DNA of 64,000 nucleotides from Streptomyces sp. Alt3. GTDB lineage: Bacteria > Actinomycetota > Actinomycetes > Streptomycetales > Streptomycetaceae. The first letter of the stretch is position 1; each line of letters starts with the position of its first letter. The DNA lies in assembly GCF_030719215.1 (NCBI RefSeq), contig NZ_CP120983.1:7440001-7504000 (forward strand), given 5' to 3'. Positions 36,908-45,356 of this stretch are shown in pieces. The notes below the pieces were generated by a model. That model saw nothing but the letters and a program-made list of their open reading frames with translations. It searched no databases and was not told the origin of the DNA. Both the position numbers and the translations under genes were made by a program.

Positions 36908-37669
36908 TCACAGGAGCTCGACCAGGCCTCGGTAGGGATCGAGCCGCTCGTCGAGCGGATCCAGATCCGTCACCAGGATGTCGATCTCGTCCAGGGGCAG
37001 GCACTTGGCCACGGCGCGGCGGCCCAGCTTCGAGGAGTCGACCGCCAGGACGGTTCGCTGGGAGACGTCGGTCAGCGCGCGTTTCACCGCTGCCTCGTCC
37101 GCGGTGAACTCGGTCGACCCGATGGAGTCGTCCAGACAGGTCGCGGACAGGAAGCACGTGTGCAGGGCGAACTGCTGGAGCGTCACCTGAGCCAGTGGTC
37201 CCACCAGGCTCCCGGTGTGCAGATCCGCCGTCCCGCCGGTGGCGTAGGCCCTGCAACCAGGCGTTCCGGACAGCTCGTGGAAGGTCTCGAAGGCGGTCGT
37301 GACCGCCGTCAGGTCGTCGACCGGATGCTCCTTCAGCAGACGGGCGAGGCTGTGTACGGTCGTCGAACCGTCGAAGCCGACGCCGCCCTTGTCCGGGAGG
37401 AGAGGCCGCAGTTTCGCGGCGATCGCGTTCTTGGCCGCGGTGGAGCGCCCGAGCCGGTGGCCGAACGTCCAGGCATCCACGGGAACGGCTCCGCCACGGA
37501 CCCGGCGGATCTCGTTCCGCTGCTCCAGCACCTGGAGGTCGCGCCGGATGGTCATCGTGCTGACGCCGCAGGCGCGCGCCAGGTCGTCGACGCGACGCAC
37601 CCCCTTCCGGAGCGCCGTGACGATCGACGCCCTCCGGTGGTCTCCCTCGGCAGGGTTCTCCTCTGACAT
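36908..37669 (-). CDS. DeoR/GlpR-family transcriptional regulator
   Basis: This 253-aa protein has an N-terminal DeoR helix-turn-helix (VDDLARACGVSTMTIRRDLQ, residues ~25-50) and a sugar-phosphate-sensing DeoR-C domain (GVGFDGSTTVHSLARLL, ADEAAVKRAL, LAVDSSKLGRRA). It is divergent from the sugar-isomerase-like gene and likely represses it, relieved by a phosphorylated sugar (inference). A dyad in the shared 200-bp region is the candidate operator. Confidence 0.88.
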   Translation of the reverse strand: MSEENPAEGDHRRASIVTALRKGVRRVDDLARACGVSTMTIRRDLQVLEQRNEIRRVRGGAVPVDAWTFGHRLGRSTAAKNAIAAKLRPLLPDKGGVGFDGSTTVHSLARLLKEHPVDDLTAVTTAFETFHELSGTPGCRAYATGGTADLHTGSLVGPLAQVTLQQFALHTCFLSATCLDDSIGSTEFTADEAAVKRALTDVSQRTVLAVDSSKLGRRAVAKCLPLDEIDILVTDLDPLDERLDPYRGLVELL

Positions 37670-37814
37670 CGTCCGTTTTTACCACAGTGAACATCGTGCT
37701 CCGCAGGCACTTTCACGCCTGTCCGGCCGGGGCCCCGAGCCCCTTCCGACAACGCGACGTGTCCGGGATCTATCCCGGTGACTCCCTCGTTGATACGTTT
37801 CAGTCGTCTGTCGA

Positions 37815-37852
37815 ATGTTTCATCGATGTTCGCTCTCGCAGTAATGAAACAT
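37815..37852. promoter_or_regulatory. Inverted repeat, candidate DeoR operator
   Basis: ATGTTTCAT (37815-37823) and its exact complement ATGAAACAT (37844-37852) are separated by 20 bp. A further GTTTCA half-site lies near 37797. They sit just before the isomerase ribosome site, in the region shared with the divergent DeoR gene. Confidence 0.6.
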
Positions 37853-37869
37853 CCAGGAAGGGATGCTTG

Positions 37870-39336
37870 ATGACTGACGACGTCTCCTCCGCCGCGCTCG
37901 ACGGGGCGCTCACCCCGGTGCGGCGGCGCCCCACCCGTCTCGGACTCGTGTCCGGTGGGCTCGGCGCGTACTGGCCGCAGTTCCCCGGCCTTCTCGACCG
38001 ACTGAGGGGATCGGCGCTCCTCGTCACCCGGCGGTTCGAGGAGATGGGCTGCGAGGTGGTCGACGCAGGTTTCATCTCCGATCCGCAGGAGGCGTCCAGG
38101 GCTGCGGAGGAACTGCGCAAGGCCGACTGCGACATCGTCGTCACGTTCCTGACGACGTATCTGACGGCGTCGATGGTGCTGCCGATAGCCCAGCGCACCC
38201 ACACTCCGGTCCTGGTCATCGACCTCCAGCCGACCGAGGCGATGGACCACGCGGACACCGACACCGGCAAGTGGCTCGCCTACTGCGGCCAGTGCCCGCT
38301 GCCCGAGGTCGCCAACGTCTTCCGGCGCAGCGGCATCCCCTTCCGCTCGGTCTCGGGGCACCTGCACGACGACAACGCCTGGGCCCGGATCGCCAGGTGG
38401 ATCTCGGCCGCCGGAGTGCGCGGCGCGATGCGCCACGGACGGCACGGCCTCATGGGGCACCTCTATCCCGGCATGCTGGACGTCTCCACGGACATGACCC
38501 TGGTGTCGAGCCAGTTCGGGGGCCATGTGGAGGTGCTCGAACCCGACGACCTCCGGGTCAGGGTCGCCGCGGTGACCGACGGGCAGGCCGCCGGACGTGT
38601 CGCCCTGGCCCGCAGGGTCTTCACCCTCGACGGCTCGGTGAAGGAGGAGGACCTCGACTGGGCGGCCCGCGTCTCCGTGGGTCTCGACCGGCTGGTCGAG
38701 GACTTCGAGCTCGACAGTCTCGCGTACTACCACCGCGGTCTCGACGGCGAGATCCACGAGCGGCTGGGCGCGGGCATGATCCTCGGTGCCTCCCTGCTGA
38801 CGGCCCGCGGCATCCCGGTCGCCGGCGAGTACGAACTCCGCACCAGCCTCGCCATGCTGATCGCCGACACGCTCGGTGCGGGCGGGTCGTTCACCGAGCT
38901 CCAGGCCCTCAACTTCCGTGACGGCGTGGTGGAGATGGGCCACGACGGACCTGCCCATCTGGCCATGTCGTCCAAGGACCCGCTGCTGCGCGGCCTCGGC
39001 GTCTACCACGGCAAGCGCGGCTGGGGAGTCGGCGTCGAGTTCGACGTCAGGCACGGGCCGGTCACCGCGTTCGGCATGGGACAGGAGGCGGACGGCACGT
39101 TCAGCTTCATCGTCTCCGAGGGCGAAGTCGTTCCCGGACCCCTGCTGGAGATCGGCAACACCACCTCACGGGTCGACTTCGGCTTCGACCCGGGGGAGTG
39201 GACGGACGCCTGGTCCTCGACCGGGATCGGCCACCACTGGACCGTCTGCACCGGCCACCGGGCCAAGGACTTCAAGGCCGCAGCCGATCTGCTCGGCGTC
39301 CCCTTCCGTGTGGTCGACGGCCCCGGCGACCTCTGA
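37870..39336 (+). CDS. L-fucose/L-arabinose isomerase-family protein
   Basis: This 488-aa protein resembles the arabinose/fucose isomerase superfamily: RLGLVSGGLGAYWPQFPG at the N-terminus, TFLTTYLTASMVLPIAQR, VIDLQPTEAMDH and a C-terminal region (GHHWTVCTGHRAKDF) like other members of the sugar-isomerase fold. These enzymes interconvert aldoses and ketoses using Mn2+. Start: ATG 37870 follows an AGGAAGGG ribosome site. It is divergent from a DeoR regulator, consistent with an inducible sugar pathway. The exact sugar is unknown and no kinase is adjacent. Confidence 0.75.
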   Translation: MTDDVSSAALDGALTPVRRRPTRLGLVSGGLGAYWPQFPGLLDRLRGSALLVTRRFEEMGCEVVDAGFISDPQEASRAAEELRKADCDIVVTFLTTYLTASMVLPIAQRTHTPVLVIDLQPTEAMDHADTDTGKWLAYCGQCPLPEVANVFRRSGIPFRSVSGHLHDDNAWARIARWISAAGVRGAMRHGRHGLMGHLYPGMLDVSTDMTLVSSQFGGHVEVLEPDDLRVRVAAVTDGQAAGRVALARRVFTLDGSVKEEDLDWAARVSVGLDRLVEDFELDSLAYYHRGLDGEIHERLGAGMILGASLLTARGIPVAGEYELRTSLAMLIADTLGAGGSFTELQALNFRDGVVEMGHDGPAHLAMSSKDPLLRGLGVYHGKRGWGVGVEFDVRHGPVTAFGMGQEADGTFSFIVSEGEVVPGPLLEIGNTTSRVDFGFDPGEWTDAWSSTGIGHHWTVCTGHRAKDFKAAADLLGVPFRVVDGPGDL

Positions 39337-39353
39337 GGCCCTCCCCTCGCACG

Positions 39354-39373
39354 GGCGGCCGCTGCCGGCCGCC
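39354..39373 (+). terminator. Terminator-like hairpin after the isomerase gene
   Basis: GGCGGCCG (39354-39361) pairs with CGGCCGCC (39366-39373) around a 4-nt loop, 17 bp after the stop codon. Confidence 0.55.
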
Positions 39374-39453
39374 ACACCGCTGCACACGTCAAAACGGAAG
39401 GGGGGCTCCCGGCCGGGACGTGTGCGGCGAGCCTGTGCGGGGCCGGGCCCGGC

Positions 39454-39555
39454 TCATCCGCGGCCCCTCCCGCACAGAGCCGCGTCCACCGCGCCCTGGA
39501 GACGGCTCAGTGCGGCGGCGAGCAGGACTGCGGTGGCGAGGCGCTTGCGTCGCAT
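39454..39555 (-). CDS. Possible 33-aa small hydrophobic peptide
   Basis: An ATG with a good ribosome site (GGGGGAAG, spacing ~4) starts a 33-residue frame, MRRKRLATAVLLAAALSRLQ, with a short C-terminal tail. It looks like a basic-plus-hydrophobic leader or membrane peptide. It lies in the 367-bp gap between the isomerase and the phosphatase gene. No family was recognised and a chance frame cannot be excluded. Confidence 0.3.
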   Translation of the reverse strand: MRRKRLATAVLLAAALSRLQGAVDAALCGRGRG

Positions 39556-39703
39556 GGGACTTCCCCCTGGGGCGTGGCCCGCGTCCGCGGGCCGGTCGGT
39601 CGTTCACCGACGACCCTTCCAGGGGCAGGCCGCGGAGTCGGTGCGGCCCGTCCCCGCATCACAGGTGTGCCCAGCCCCCTTGCCCGACGGCCCGCCGTGT
39701 GTG

Positions 39704-41527
39704 TCAGGAGGGTTCGGAGGTGTCCCTGACGGGTGTGTCCTCGATACGGGAGCCCGGCGCCCCGCGGCCGGGGGCGGCAGGGTTGTGCGCGTGCTGCGGC
39801 GGTGCCTCGGCGTCACCGGCGCCGACGCCTGCCGCCGGGATGCGCAGGACGAGCAGGGCGACGTCGTCACCGCTGGGGTCGATGCGGGCCATGAGTTCGT
39901 CGAGGAAGTCCTCGATGTCACGGTCGGCCAGGGCCGAGGCATGCCTCCGCAGGGAGTCGAGCCCTGCCTCGATGTCACGGGTGCGGCTCTCGACGAGCCC
40001 GTCGGTGTAGAGGAGCAGGGTCGAACGGGGCGGGAGGTCCGCCCGGGCGTCGGGCCAGCCGAGCCCCAGGTGCAGGGCCGAGCTCAGACCGAGGAGAGGT
40101 CCGTGACCGGCTTCGAGGAACCTGGTCCGCCCGTCGGCCGTGACCAGGAGGGGCGGAGGGTGGCCGGCATTGACCCACCGGAGTTGCCAGGGCCCGCCCT
40201 CCGGGCCCTCGATGCGGGCGAAGACGCAGGTGGCCATCGGGGCGTCGCTGGTATGGGTCATGGCCTCGTCCAGGCGGCGCATGATCAGGCTGGGCGGTTC
40301 CGTCCGGTCCCACGCAAGGGCGCGCAGCATGTTGCGGACCTCGGCCATGTGGGCGGCGGCCTTGAGGTCGTGGCCCACGACGTCCCCGATGACCATCGTC
40401 AGCACACCGTCGCCGAGGAGGAAGGAGTCGTACCAGTCCCCGCCGATCTCGGCGGCGCTCTCGGCGGGCCGGTAGCGGGCCGCCATGGTGAGGTGGTCCA
40501 CCTGCGGCAGCGGGGTGAGGAGCTGGCGTTGCATGGTCTCGGCCACATGGCGCTGCTGCTCGAAGAGTTCGGCGGCCTCCATGACGAGGCCTGCGCGCCG
40601 CGCGATGTCGGAGAGCACGAAGATCTCGGCCTCCGTGTAGGAGGCCGCGGGGTCGAGACGGGCCACGGTCAGCGCGCCGAAGACCTTCCGCCGGGTGTGC
40701 AGGGGCACCACGACGGCACAGGCCCCTCCGAGCCGGTCGAACAGGTCGCGGTGCGCGCTCGCCAGCGCACTGTCCGGCTGCTCCGCGAGGGTGTCCGCGT
40801 CCAGCACGACGGGCTCGGCGCTCCGCAGTGCCTGGATCGCAGCGGAGCGGGTGGACTCGGGCAGCGGGGGCAACGGCCCCGCGAGCCCGTCGGCCGTGTG
40901 CTGGTCACCGGAGGTACGGACGACGACGCGCCGCATCTCGCCCGTCTGCTCCGACGTACGCAGGTCGACCGCCGCCCAGTCGCCCATGTCGGGGACGAGC
41001 AGCCCGGCCAGCCTGCGCAACATCTCCGGCGTGTCCGACGCGGAGATGAGGACGGTCGAGACCTCCGCCACCATCGTCAGCCGGGCGGTGAGCCCCTCCA
41101 GGGCGGCCAGGTAGGCCGCGGTCTGCTCGGCCGCGTCACGGTGCAGGCTGAAATCGTGGAAGACGACCACGGCGCCCTCGGAACGTCCTTCGTGCCGCAG
41201 CGGAGTCGCCGCCCAGATGACGGGCACCAGGGTGCCGTCCCCGCGCAGGAAGAGTTCGTCGGTTCCCTCGGCCGGCCGGTCGCTGTCCAGCACGGCCAGC
41301 AGACTGCACTCGCTCCGCGGGACCGTGCTGCCGTCACGTCGGCGGTGTATCAGATCGTGCAGGTCGTTACCGAGCATCTGGTCCCGCGGCCGTCCGAGGA
41401 GCTGTGCGGCGCGTGGATTGCACGCGGTGAGCCGGCCGGACGTATCGGTGACGAAGACTCCCGCGCCCAGGCTGTCGAACACCGTGCGCATGAAGCCGAT
41501 CTCCAGCAGCCCGTCCTCGGACCTCAT
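39704..41527 (-). CDS. PAS-GAF-SpoIIE PP2C-type protein phosphatase
   Basis: This 607-aa soluble sensor phosphatase has an N-terminal PAS domain (~10-130; GAGVFVTDTSGRLTACNPRA), a GAF domain (~150-310) and a SpoIIE/PP2C catalytic domain (~340-570) with the metal-binding Asp residues in EIGGDWYDSF, IGDVVGHDLKAA, LLYTDGLVESR and SGDDVALLVL. Such proteins dephosphorylate anti-sigma-factor antagonists and so release sigma factors in response to small-molecule signals. The ATG is preceded by GAGGG. It stands alone; no partner is adjacent. Confidence 0.9.
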   Translation of the reverse strand: MRSEDGLLEIGFMRTVFDSLGAGVFVTDTSGRLTACNPRAAQLLGRPRDQMLGNDLHDLIHRRRDGSTVPRSECSLLAVLDSDRPAEGTDELFLRGDGTLVPVIWAATPLRHEGRSEGAVVVFHDFSLHRDAAEQTAAYLAALEGLTARLTMVAEVSTVLISASDTPEMLRRLAGLLVPDMGDWAAVDLRTSEQTGEMRRVVVRTSGDQHTADGLAGPLPPLPESTRSAAIQALRSAEPVVLDADTLAEQPDSALASAHRDLFDRLGGACAVVVPLHTRRKVFGALTVARLDPAASYTEAEIFVLSDIARRAGLVMEAAELFEQQRHVAETMQRQLLTPLPQVDHLTMAARYRPAESAAEIGGDWYDSFLLGDGVLTMVIGDVVGHDLKAAAHMAEVRNMLRALAWDRTEPPSLIMRRLDEAMTHTSDAPMATCVFARIEGPEGGPWQLRWVNAGHPPPLLVTADGRTRFLEAGHGPLLGLSSALHLGLGWPDARADLPPRSTLLLYTDGLVESRTRDIEAGLDSLRRHASALADRDIEDFLDELMARIDPSGDDVALLVLRIPAAGVGAGDAEAPPQHAHNPAAPGRGAPGSRIEDTPVRDTSEPS

Positions 41528-42033
41528 CGGTCGGCCCTCGCCGTTCCCGGGCGCCGGACTCCTCCGGCCGAACGCGCCGACGGCGTGTCCCCCGGCAGGC
41601 GGACGGCGCGATCCGGACGGGCGGCACCTGCGCGGCCGCCGGGAACGCGGTCCGGCAGGTCATGCGCCCGTGACGTCCGCCTCGTGATGGGAGCCGCGGC
41701 CCGCTCCGCACGGCGAAGAGGACCTGAGGGCTCCCGCAGCACCACAGCATCTGTTCATCATTCATCCGGCAGGCCCGTTCCGCCGCTCGGGAAGGGACCG
41801 GCCGCCGGGAGGTCCGCCGTCCCGCCTGCTCGGACGCCCGGTGGTTCCTCCTCCTCCGGACCGCCGCGGATGCCGGCCGCCCCGGCGCGCACAGCGACCG
41901 CACGGTTGTCATGCGCGGCCGGGAGACGCCTGCCGCCCTCGCGCGGCCGGAACCCGGCAGAAGGCCCGCGCACGTCGTGGGACGCCTGTGCGCGCCGGTC
42001 GCGCGACCGGCCGCCACAGGGCCTCCCGCCGCG
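41528..42033. other. Gene-poor region
   Basis: Roughly 500 bp without a credible gene. Frames on both strands are short, Arg/Pro-rich and lack ribosome sites. In related pca clusters, further protocatechuate genes often follow pcaF on this side; none is visible here. Confidence 0.5.
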
Positions 42034-42610
42034 CTACCTCTCCAGCACCAGGGCGGAGCCCTGGCCCACGCCGATGCAGAGCGTCGCGACACCGACCCCG
42101 GACCCGGCGGCCCTGAGCTGGTGGGCGACGGACCCCGCCAGGCGGGCTCCGGACGCGCCCAGAGGGTGGCCGATCGCGATCGCGCCGCCGCGCGGGTTGA
42201 GGATCGCCGGGTCGAGGTCGGGCCACTCTGCCACGCAGCCCAGCACCTGGGCGGCGAAGGCCTCGTTGAGTTCGAGGGTCGTGAGGTCGGCGAAGCCCCT
42301 GCCCGCCCGGTCCAGTGCCCTGTTCACCGCCTCGACGGGAGCGAGACCGAAGAAGTGCGGCTCGTTCGCGGACACGGCGGATGCAGTGATCCGGGCCAGC
42401 GGCTCCCGGCCGGTGGCCCGGAGGCCTTCCTCGTCGGCCAGCAGCAGGGCGGCCGCGCCGTCGTTCAGCGGCGACGAGTTGCCCACCGTGACGGTGCCGC
42501 CGTCGTCACGGAAGGACGGGCGCAGCTTGGCCATGGCCTCCAGCGACGCGTCGTCCCTGACGCACTCGTCCCGGTCCACGACCAGTGGGTCGCCCTTGCG
42601 GCGAGGGATC
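42034..42610 (-). pseudogene. pcaF: pcaF thiolase, 3' fragment separated by a transposon
   Basis: The frame encodes the C-terminal half of a beta-ketoadipyl-CoA thiolase: KGDPLVVDRDECVRDDASLE, TVTVGNSSPLNDGAAALLLA, LNEAFAAQVLG, IAIGHPLGASGARL (active His) and TLCIGVGQGSALVLER (active Cys in CIG). The N-terminal half is at 48470-49112. Joining the fragments at the GGATC duplication restores a continuous thiolase frame (TIPRRKGDP). This half has no start codon of its own outside transposon sequence. Confidence 0.92.
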
Positions 42611-42648
42611 GGGGTCTGAGGAACATCTGTGTCAGATCGTGCGCTAAG
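42611..42648 (+). repeat. Left 38-bp terminal inverted repeat (IRL)
   Basis: Begins GGGGTCTGAGGAACATCTGT and ends GTGCGCTAAG. It matches the complement of the right end at 36 of 38 positions. Similarity continues a few bases inward (GTTCGTTGG versus GTTCGCTGG). Confidence 0.95.
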
Positions 42649-42710
42649 CGTTCGTTGGCCCTGGTGGGCGGCTGACGGAGCATCGGCTGTGGGGCCGGTC
42701 TGAAGTCGTT

Positions 42711-42802
42711 CCACAGATACGCCCCATTATCTGCGGGAGATTGGTTCGTCACCTGCGGTGACGTCCGCCGGGCTGTACATGAAGCGGCCCTGTTATCCGT
42801 GG
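42711..42802 (+). other. Candidate recombination (resolution) site next to the integrase gene
   Basis: CCACAGATA and TATCTGCGG form 9-bp near-inverted arms around an 8-bp spacer (42711-42736), the layout of tyrosine-recombinase core sites. A similar half-site, GCCCTGTTATCCGTGG, follows at 42787-42802. By analogy with Tn3 elements that carry a TnpI recombinase, this may be the cointegrate resolution site (inference). Confidence 0.4.
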
Positions 42803-42815
42803 CAAGGGGGAAGCG

Positions 42816-43790
42816 GTGCCCACTGTCGTGCAACTGCCGGCCGGGAAGGCGTTGACCGTCCGCGCGGCAGCTGACGCCTTCCTCGGCTCGCTCCGTAACC
42901 CGAACACCGTCCGCAGCTACGGAGTCGGCGTCGGCAAGACAGCCGAGCAGATCGGGGAGGCTCGCCCGTTGGGGTCGGTCGCGGACGACGAGATCGGCGA
43001 GGCCCTGGAACTGCTGTGGGGCGCCGCGGCGGTCAACACCTGGAACGTCCGCCGGGCGGCGGTGCTCTCCTGGCTGGGCTGGTGCGCGGAGTACGGATAC
43101 GACGGCCCGGCGGTCCCGGCCTGGACGAAGCGGCTGGCAGTGCCGGACTCCGAGACCCCGGCCCGCTCGAAGATGGCCGTGGACCGGCTCACCGGACGGC
43201 GCGAGGTCCACCTGCGGGAGAAGACGCTGTGGCGGATGCTGTATGAGACCGCCGCCCGCACGGAGGAGGTCCTCGGCGTGAACATCGAGGACCTGGACCT
43301 CGGTGGCCGCCGCTGTTCGGTCAAGGCCAAGGGCGCCCGAGGCAAGGCCCGACGCCGGGGCCAGGCCCGTGAGGACTTCGTCTGGAGACCGTTTACTGGG
43401 ACGCTGGTACAGCCCGGCTTCTGCCCCGCCTGCTGCGTGGCCGGTCCCGGGGCCCGGTGTTCGTCACCCACCGCCGCCCCGGTCCGGGGAAGGTCGTCAA
43501 CCCGCGTGACGTATGCCCGGACAATGGTCTGGCCCGCCTCTCCTACGGCCAGGCCCGTGCACTGTTGGATGAGCACACGGCTGTGCGGGGGCCCGGTACA
43601 GGCTGGGACTTGCACGAGTACCGCCATTCCGCTCTGACGCATCTGGGGGAGCAGGGGGCGTCGCTGCTGATGCTGATGGCGAAGTCGAGGCATAAAAAGG
43701 CCGGAGAACGTGCGCCGATACTTCAAGCCCTCTGCAGAGGCAATCGCCGAACTGACCAGTCTGCTCGCTCCGGGAGGCAGCAGAGGATGA
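42816..43790 (+). pseudogene. Tyrosine site-specific recombinase, two compensating frameshifts
   Basis: From GTG 42816 (ribosome site AAGGGGGAAG) the frame encodes a phage-integrase-like SAM domain (FLGSLRNPNTVRSYGVGVGK) and the first catalytic Arg in YETAARTEEVLGVNIEDLDL. It then loses frame near 43383 (one G missing in TGGAG). The shifted frame carries WDLHEYRHSALTHLGEQGAS (HxxR) and loses frame again near 43697-43703 (one extra G). The final frame gives the Tyr block KPENVRRYFKPS and a TGA at 43788-43790. All three segments together make a complete recombinase of ~324 residues, probably the resolvase of the transposon. Confidence 0.85.
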
Positions 43791-43827
43791 AGCTGCGCCA
43801 CCGAACTGTCAGGGCATGGTGTTCATG

Positions 43828-43885
43828 ACCAGCACCTGCGGGGGCCGGAACGGGGTTCCCCGTTCCGGCCCCCGCAGGTGCTGGT
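43828..43885. terminator. Very strong bidirectional hairpin terminator
   Basis: A perfect 28-bp stem (43828-43855 with 43858-43885) has a 2-nt TT loop. It lies between the convergent integrase and monooxygenase genes inside the transposon and can stop transcription from both sides. Confidence 0.85.
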
Positions 43886-43938
43886 GGCCCGGCTGCTCAG
43901 GCCTGCAAACTCTGTTTACTCGGCCAGGAGGTGGGGGC

Positions 43939-45120
43939 TCAGTTCAGGCCGGTGAGGAACTCGCCGAAGAGCCGGTTGGCGGTCTCGGAGTCGTAGAGGC
44001 GTTCGAACTCGGCGCGTGCGAGGCTGCGCCGGAACTCGCCGTGGTAGGAGACGTCTCCCGCGTCGTGCATGAGGTCGGTGAACCATGCGGCGTACGCCTG
44101 GTAGTTCCACACGTGCTTCAGGCAGGTGGCGGAGTACGCCTCCAGCGGGCCCGCGTCCTGCTCCTTGACCTGCTTGCAGACGGCCGTGGCGAACAGGTCG
44201 GCGTCGTGCAGCGCCAGGTTCATGCCCTTGGCGCTCATGGGCGGCACGATGTGCGCGGCGTCACCGAGCAGGTACAGGCGGCCGTAGCTCATGGGGGCGT
44301 AGACCACGCTGCGCAGCGGCACCAGCGTCTTGCTGGTGATGGGTCCCTTCGCGGTGACCGGTTCGCCGAAGCGTGCCTCGATCTCTTCCCAGATCCGGTC
44401 GTCCGTCCACTCCTCGACGGCAGTGTCCAGCGGGCACTGGAGGTAGAAGCGGCTGGCCTGGGGGCCGCGGGCGAACTGGCCGGCGAATCCCCGGTCGTGG
44501 ATCGCCATCATGGACTGGTGGTTGGCGGGGGCGTCGGCCAGTACGGTCAGCCAGGCGTACCCGTACTCGTGGGACTGGCGGGTGAGTACGTTGTCGGGGA
44601 TGCTCGCCCGGCTGACGCCGTGGTCTCCGTCGCAGCCGGCGATGAAGTCGCAGGTGATGGTCCGCGTCACGCCCGTGCTGTCGCGGTAGCGCACCTGGGG
44701 CCGGGGGCCGGTGAGGTCCTCCAGTTCGACGTCCTCGGCTTCGAAGCGGAGGTCGCCGCCGTCGCTGACGAAGACGTCGATGAGGTTGCGCACGAGGACC
44801 TGCTGGGGGCAGAAGCGTCCGTCGACGTGGTCGTCGGTCACGTACCGGAAGGGCCGCGTCTCGCCGTCGACGCGGAAGTTCAGCACCGGCGCGAAGGGGG
44901 CGCCGTCGAGGACCCGGTCCTCCAGGCCCCACGCACGGAACATGCGCGCGGCCCTGGGGTCGATGACCCCCGCGCGCTGGCGCTGCTCGACGTATTCGCG
45001 GCTGTGCCGCTCCAGTACCACGCAGTCGATCCCGCTGCGCAGGAGGAAGTTGCCGAGGGCGAGCCCGGCGACACCCGAGCCCACGATCACGACAGTGGTG
45101 TTCTCGTCCGTTACGGACAT
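43939..45120 (-). CDS. pobA: FAD-dependent aromatic monooxygenase, 4-hydroxybenzoate 3-monooxygenase-like
   Basis: This 393-aa class A flavoprotein has the dinucleotide fold VVIVGSGVAGLALGNFLLRS, the substrate-side stretch RQRAGVIDPRAARMF, the DG motif FIAGCDGDHGVSR and the FAD-ribityl motif LLGDAAHIVPPMSAKGMNLA, closest to PobA. PobA hydroxylates 4-hydroxybenzoate to protocatechuate with NAD(P)H and O2. Start: ATG 45120 with AAGGAG upstream. It is intact cargo of a defective Tn3 element, divergent from a TetR regulator. A related hydroxylase acting on another phenol or antibiotic is possible. Confidence 0.8.
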   Translation of the reverse strand: MSVTDENTTVVIVGSGVAGLALGNFLLRSGIDCVVLERHSREYVEQRQRAGVIDPRAARMFRAWGLEDRVLDGAPFAPVLNFRVDGETRPFRYVTDDHVDGRFCPQQVLVRNLIDVFVSDGGDLRFEAEDVELEDLTGPRPQVRYRDSTGVTRTITCDFIAGCDGDHGVSRASIPDNVLTRQSHEYGYAWLTVLADAPANHQSMMAIHDRGFAGQFARGPQASRFYLQCPLDTAVEEWTDDRIWEEIEARFGEPVTAKGPITSKTLVPLRSVVYAPMSYGRLYLLGDAAHIVPPMSAKGMNLALHDADLFATAVCKQVKEQDAGPLEAYSATCLKHVWNYQAYAAWFTDLMHDAGDVSYHGEFRRSLARAEFERLYDSETANRLFGEFLTGLN

Positions 45121-45307
45121 GGTTGGTTCTCCTTGTGTTTTCTGCTGGCCCGTGGGGAGGGCCGTTGCCACGCCGGCGCTCTGAGGGCCTGCGGTTGGGA
45201 GGGCTGTGCGCTCATCGGCCCGTTCTGTTCAGGGCGCTTGTCGGACATGGGGCGTCCCGCGCGTTTGGCGCAGCGGGGCGAAACCCCCTACCCTTAAGCG
45301 AAGTATC

Positions 45308-45337
45308 CACTACGCATCATACGTAGTGTCCACTACG
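45308..45337. promoter_or_regulatory. TetR operator between pobA-like gene and its regulator
   Basis: CACTACG (45308-45314) and CGTAGTG (45322-45328) form a perfect 7-bp dyad. A third CACTACG half follows at 45331-45337. The site overlaps the expected promoters of both divergent genes, fitting autoregulation and repression of the monooxygenase. Confidence 0.7.
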
Positions 45338-45356
45338 TTTGCAAAAGGGGTCGGTT

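Noticed and set aside
41528..42033. Small genes between the phosphatase and pcaF
   Set aside because: Open frames are Arg/Pro-rich, without ribosome sites or motifs.
38876..42619. 1247-aa + strand frame through the isomerase end, phosphatase and pcaF
   Set aside because: Crosses three real genes and has no recognisable domain; a GC-driven shadow.
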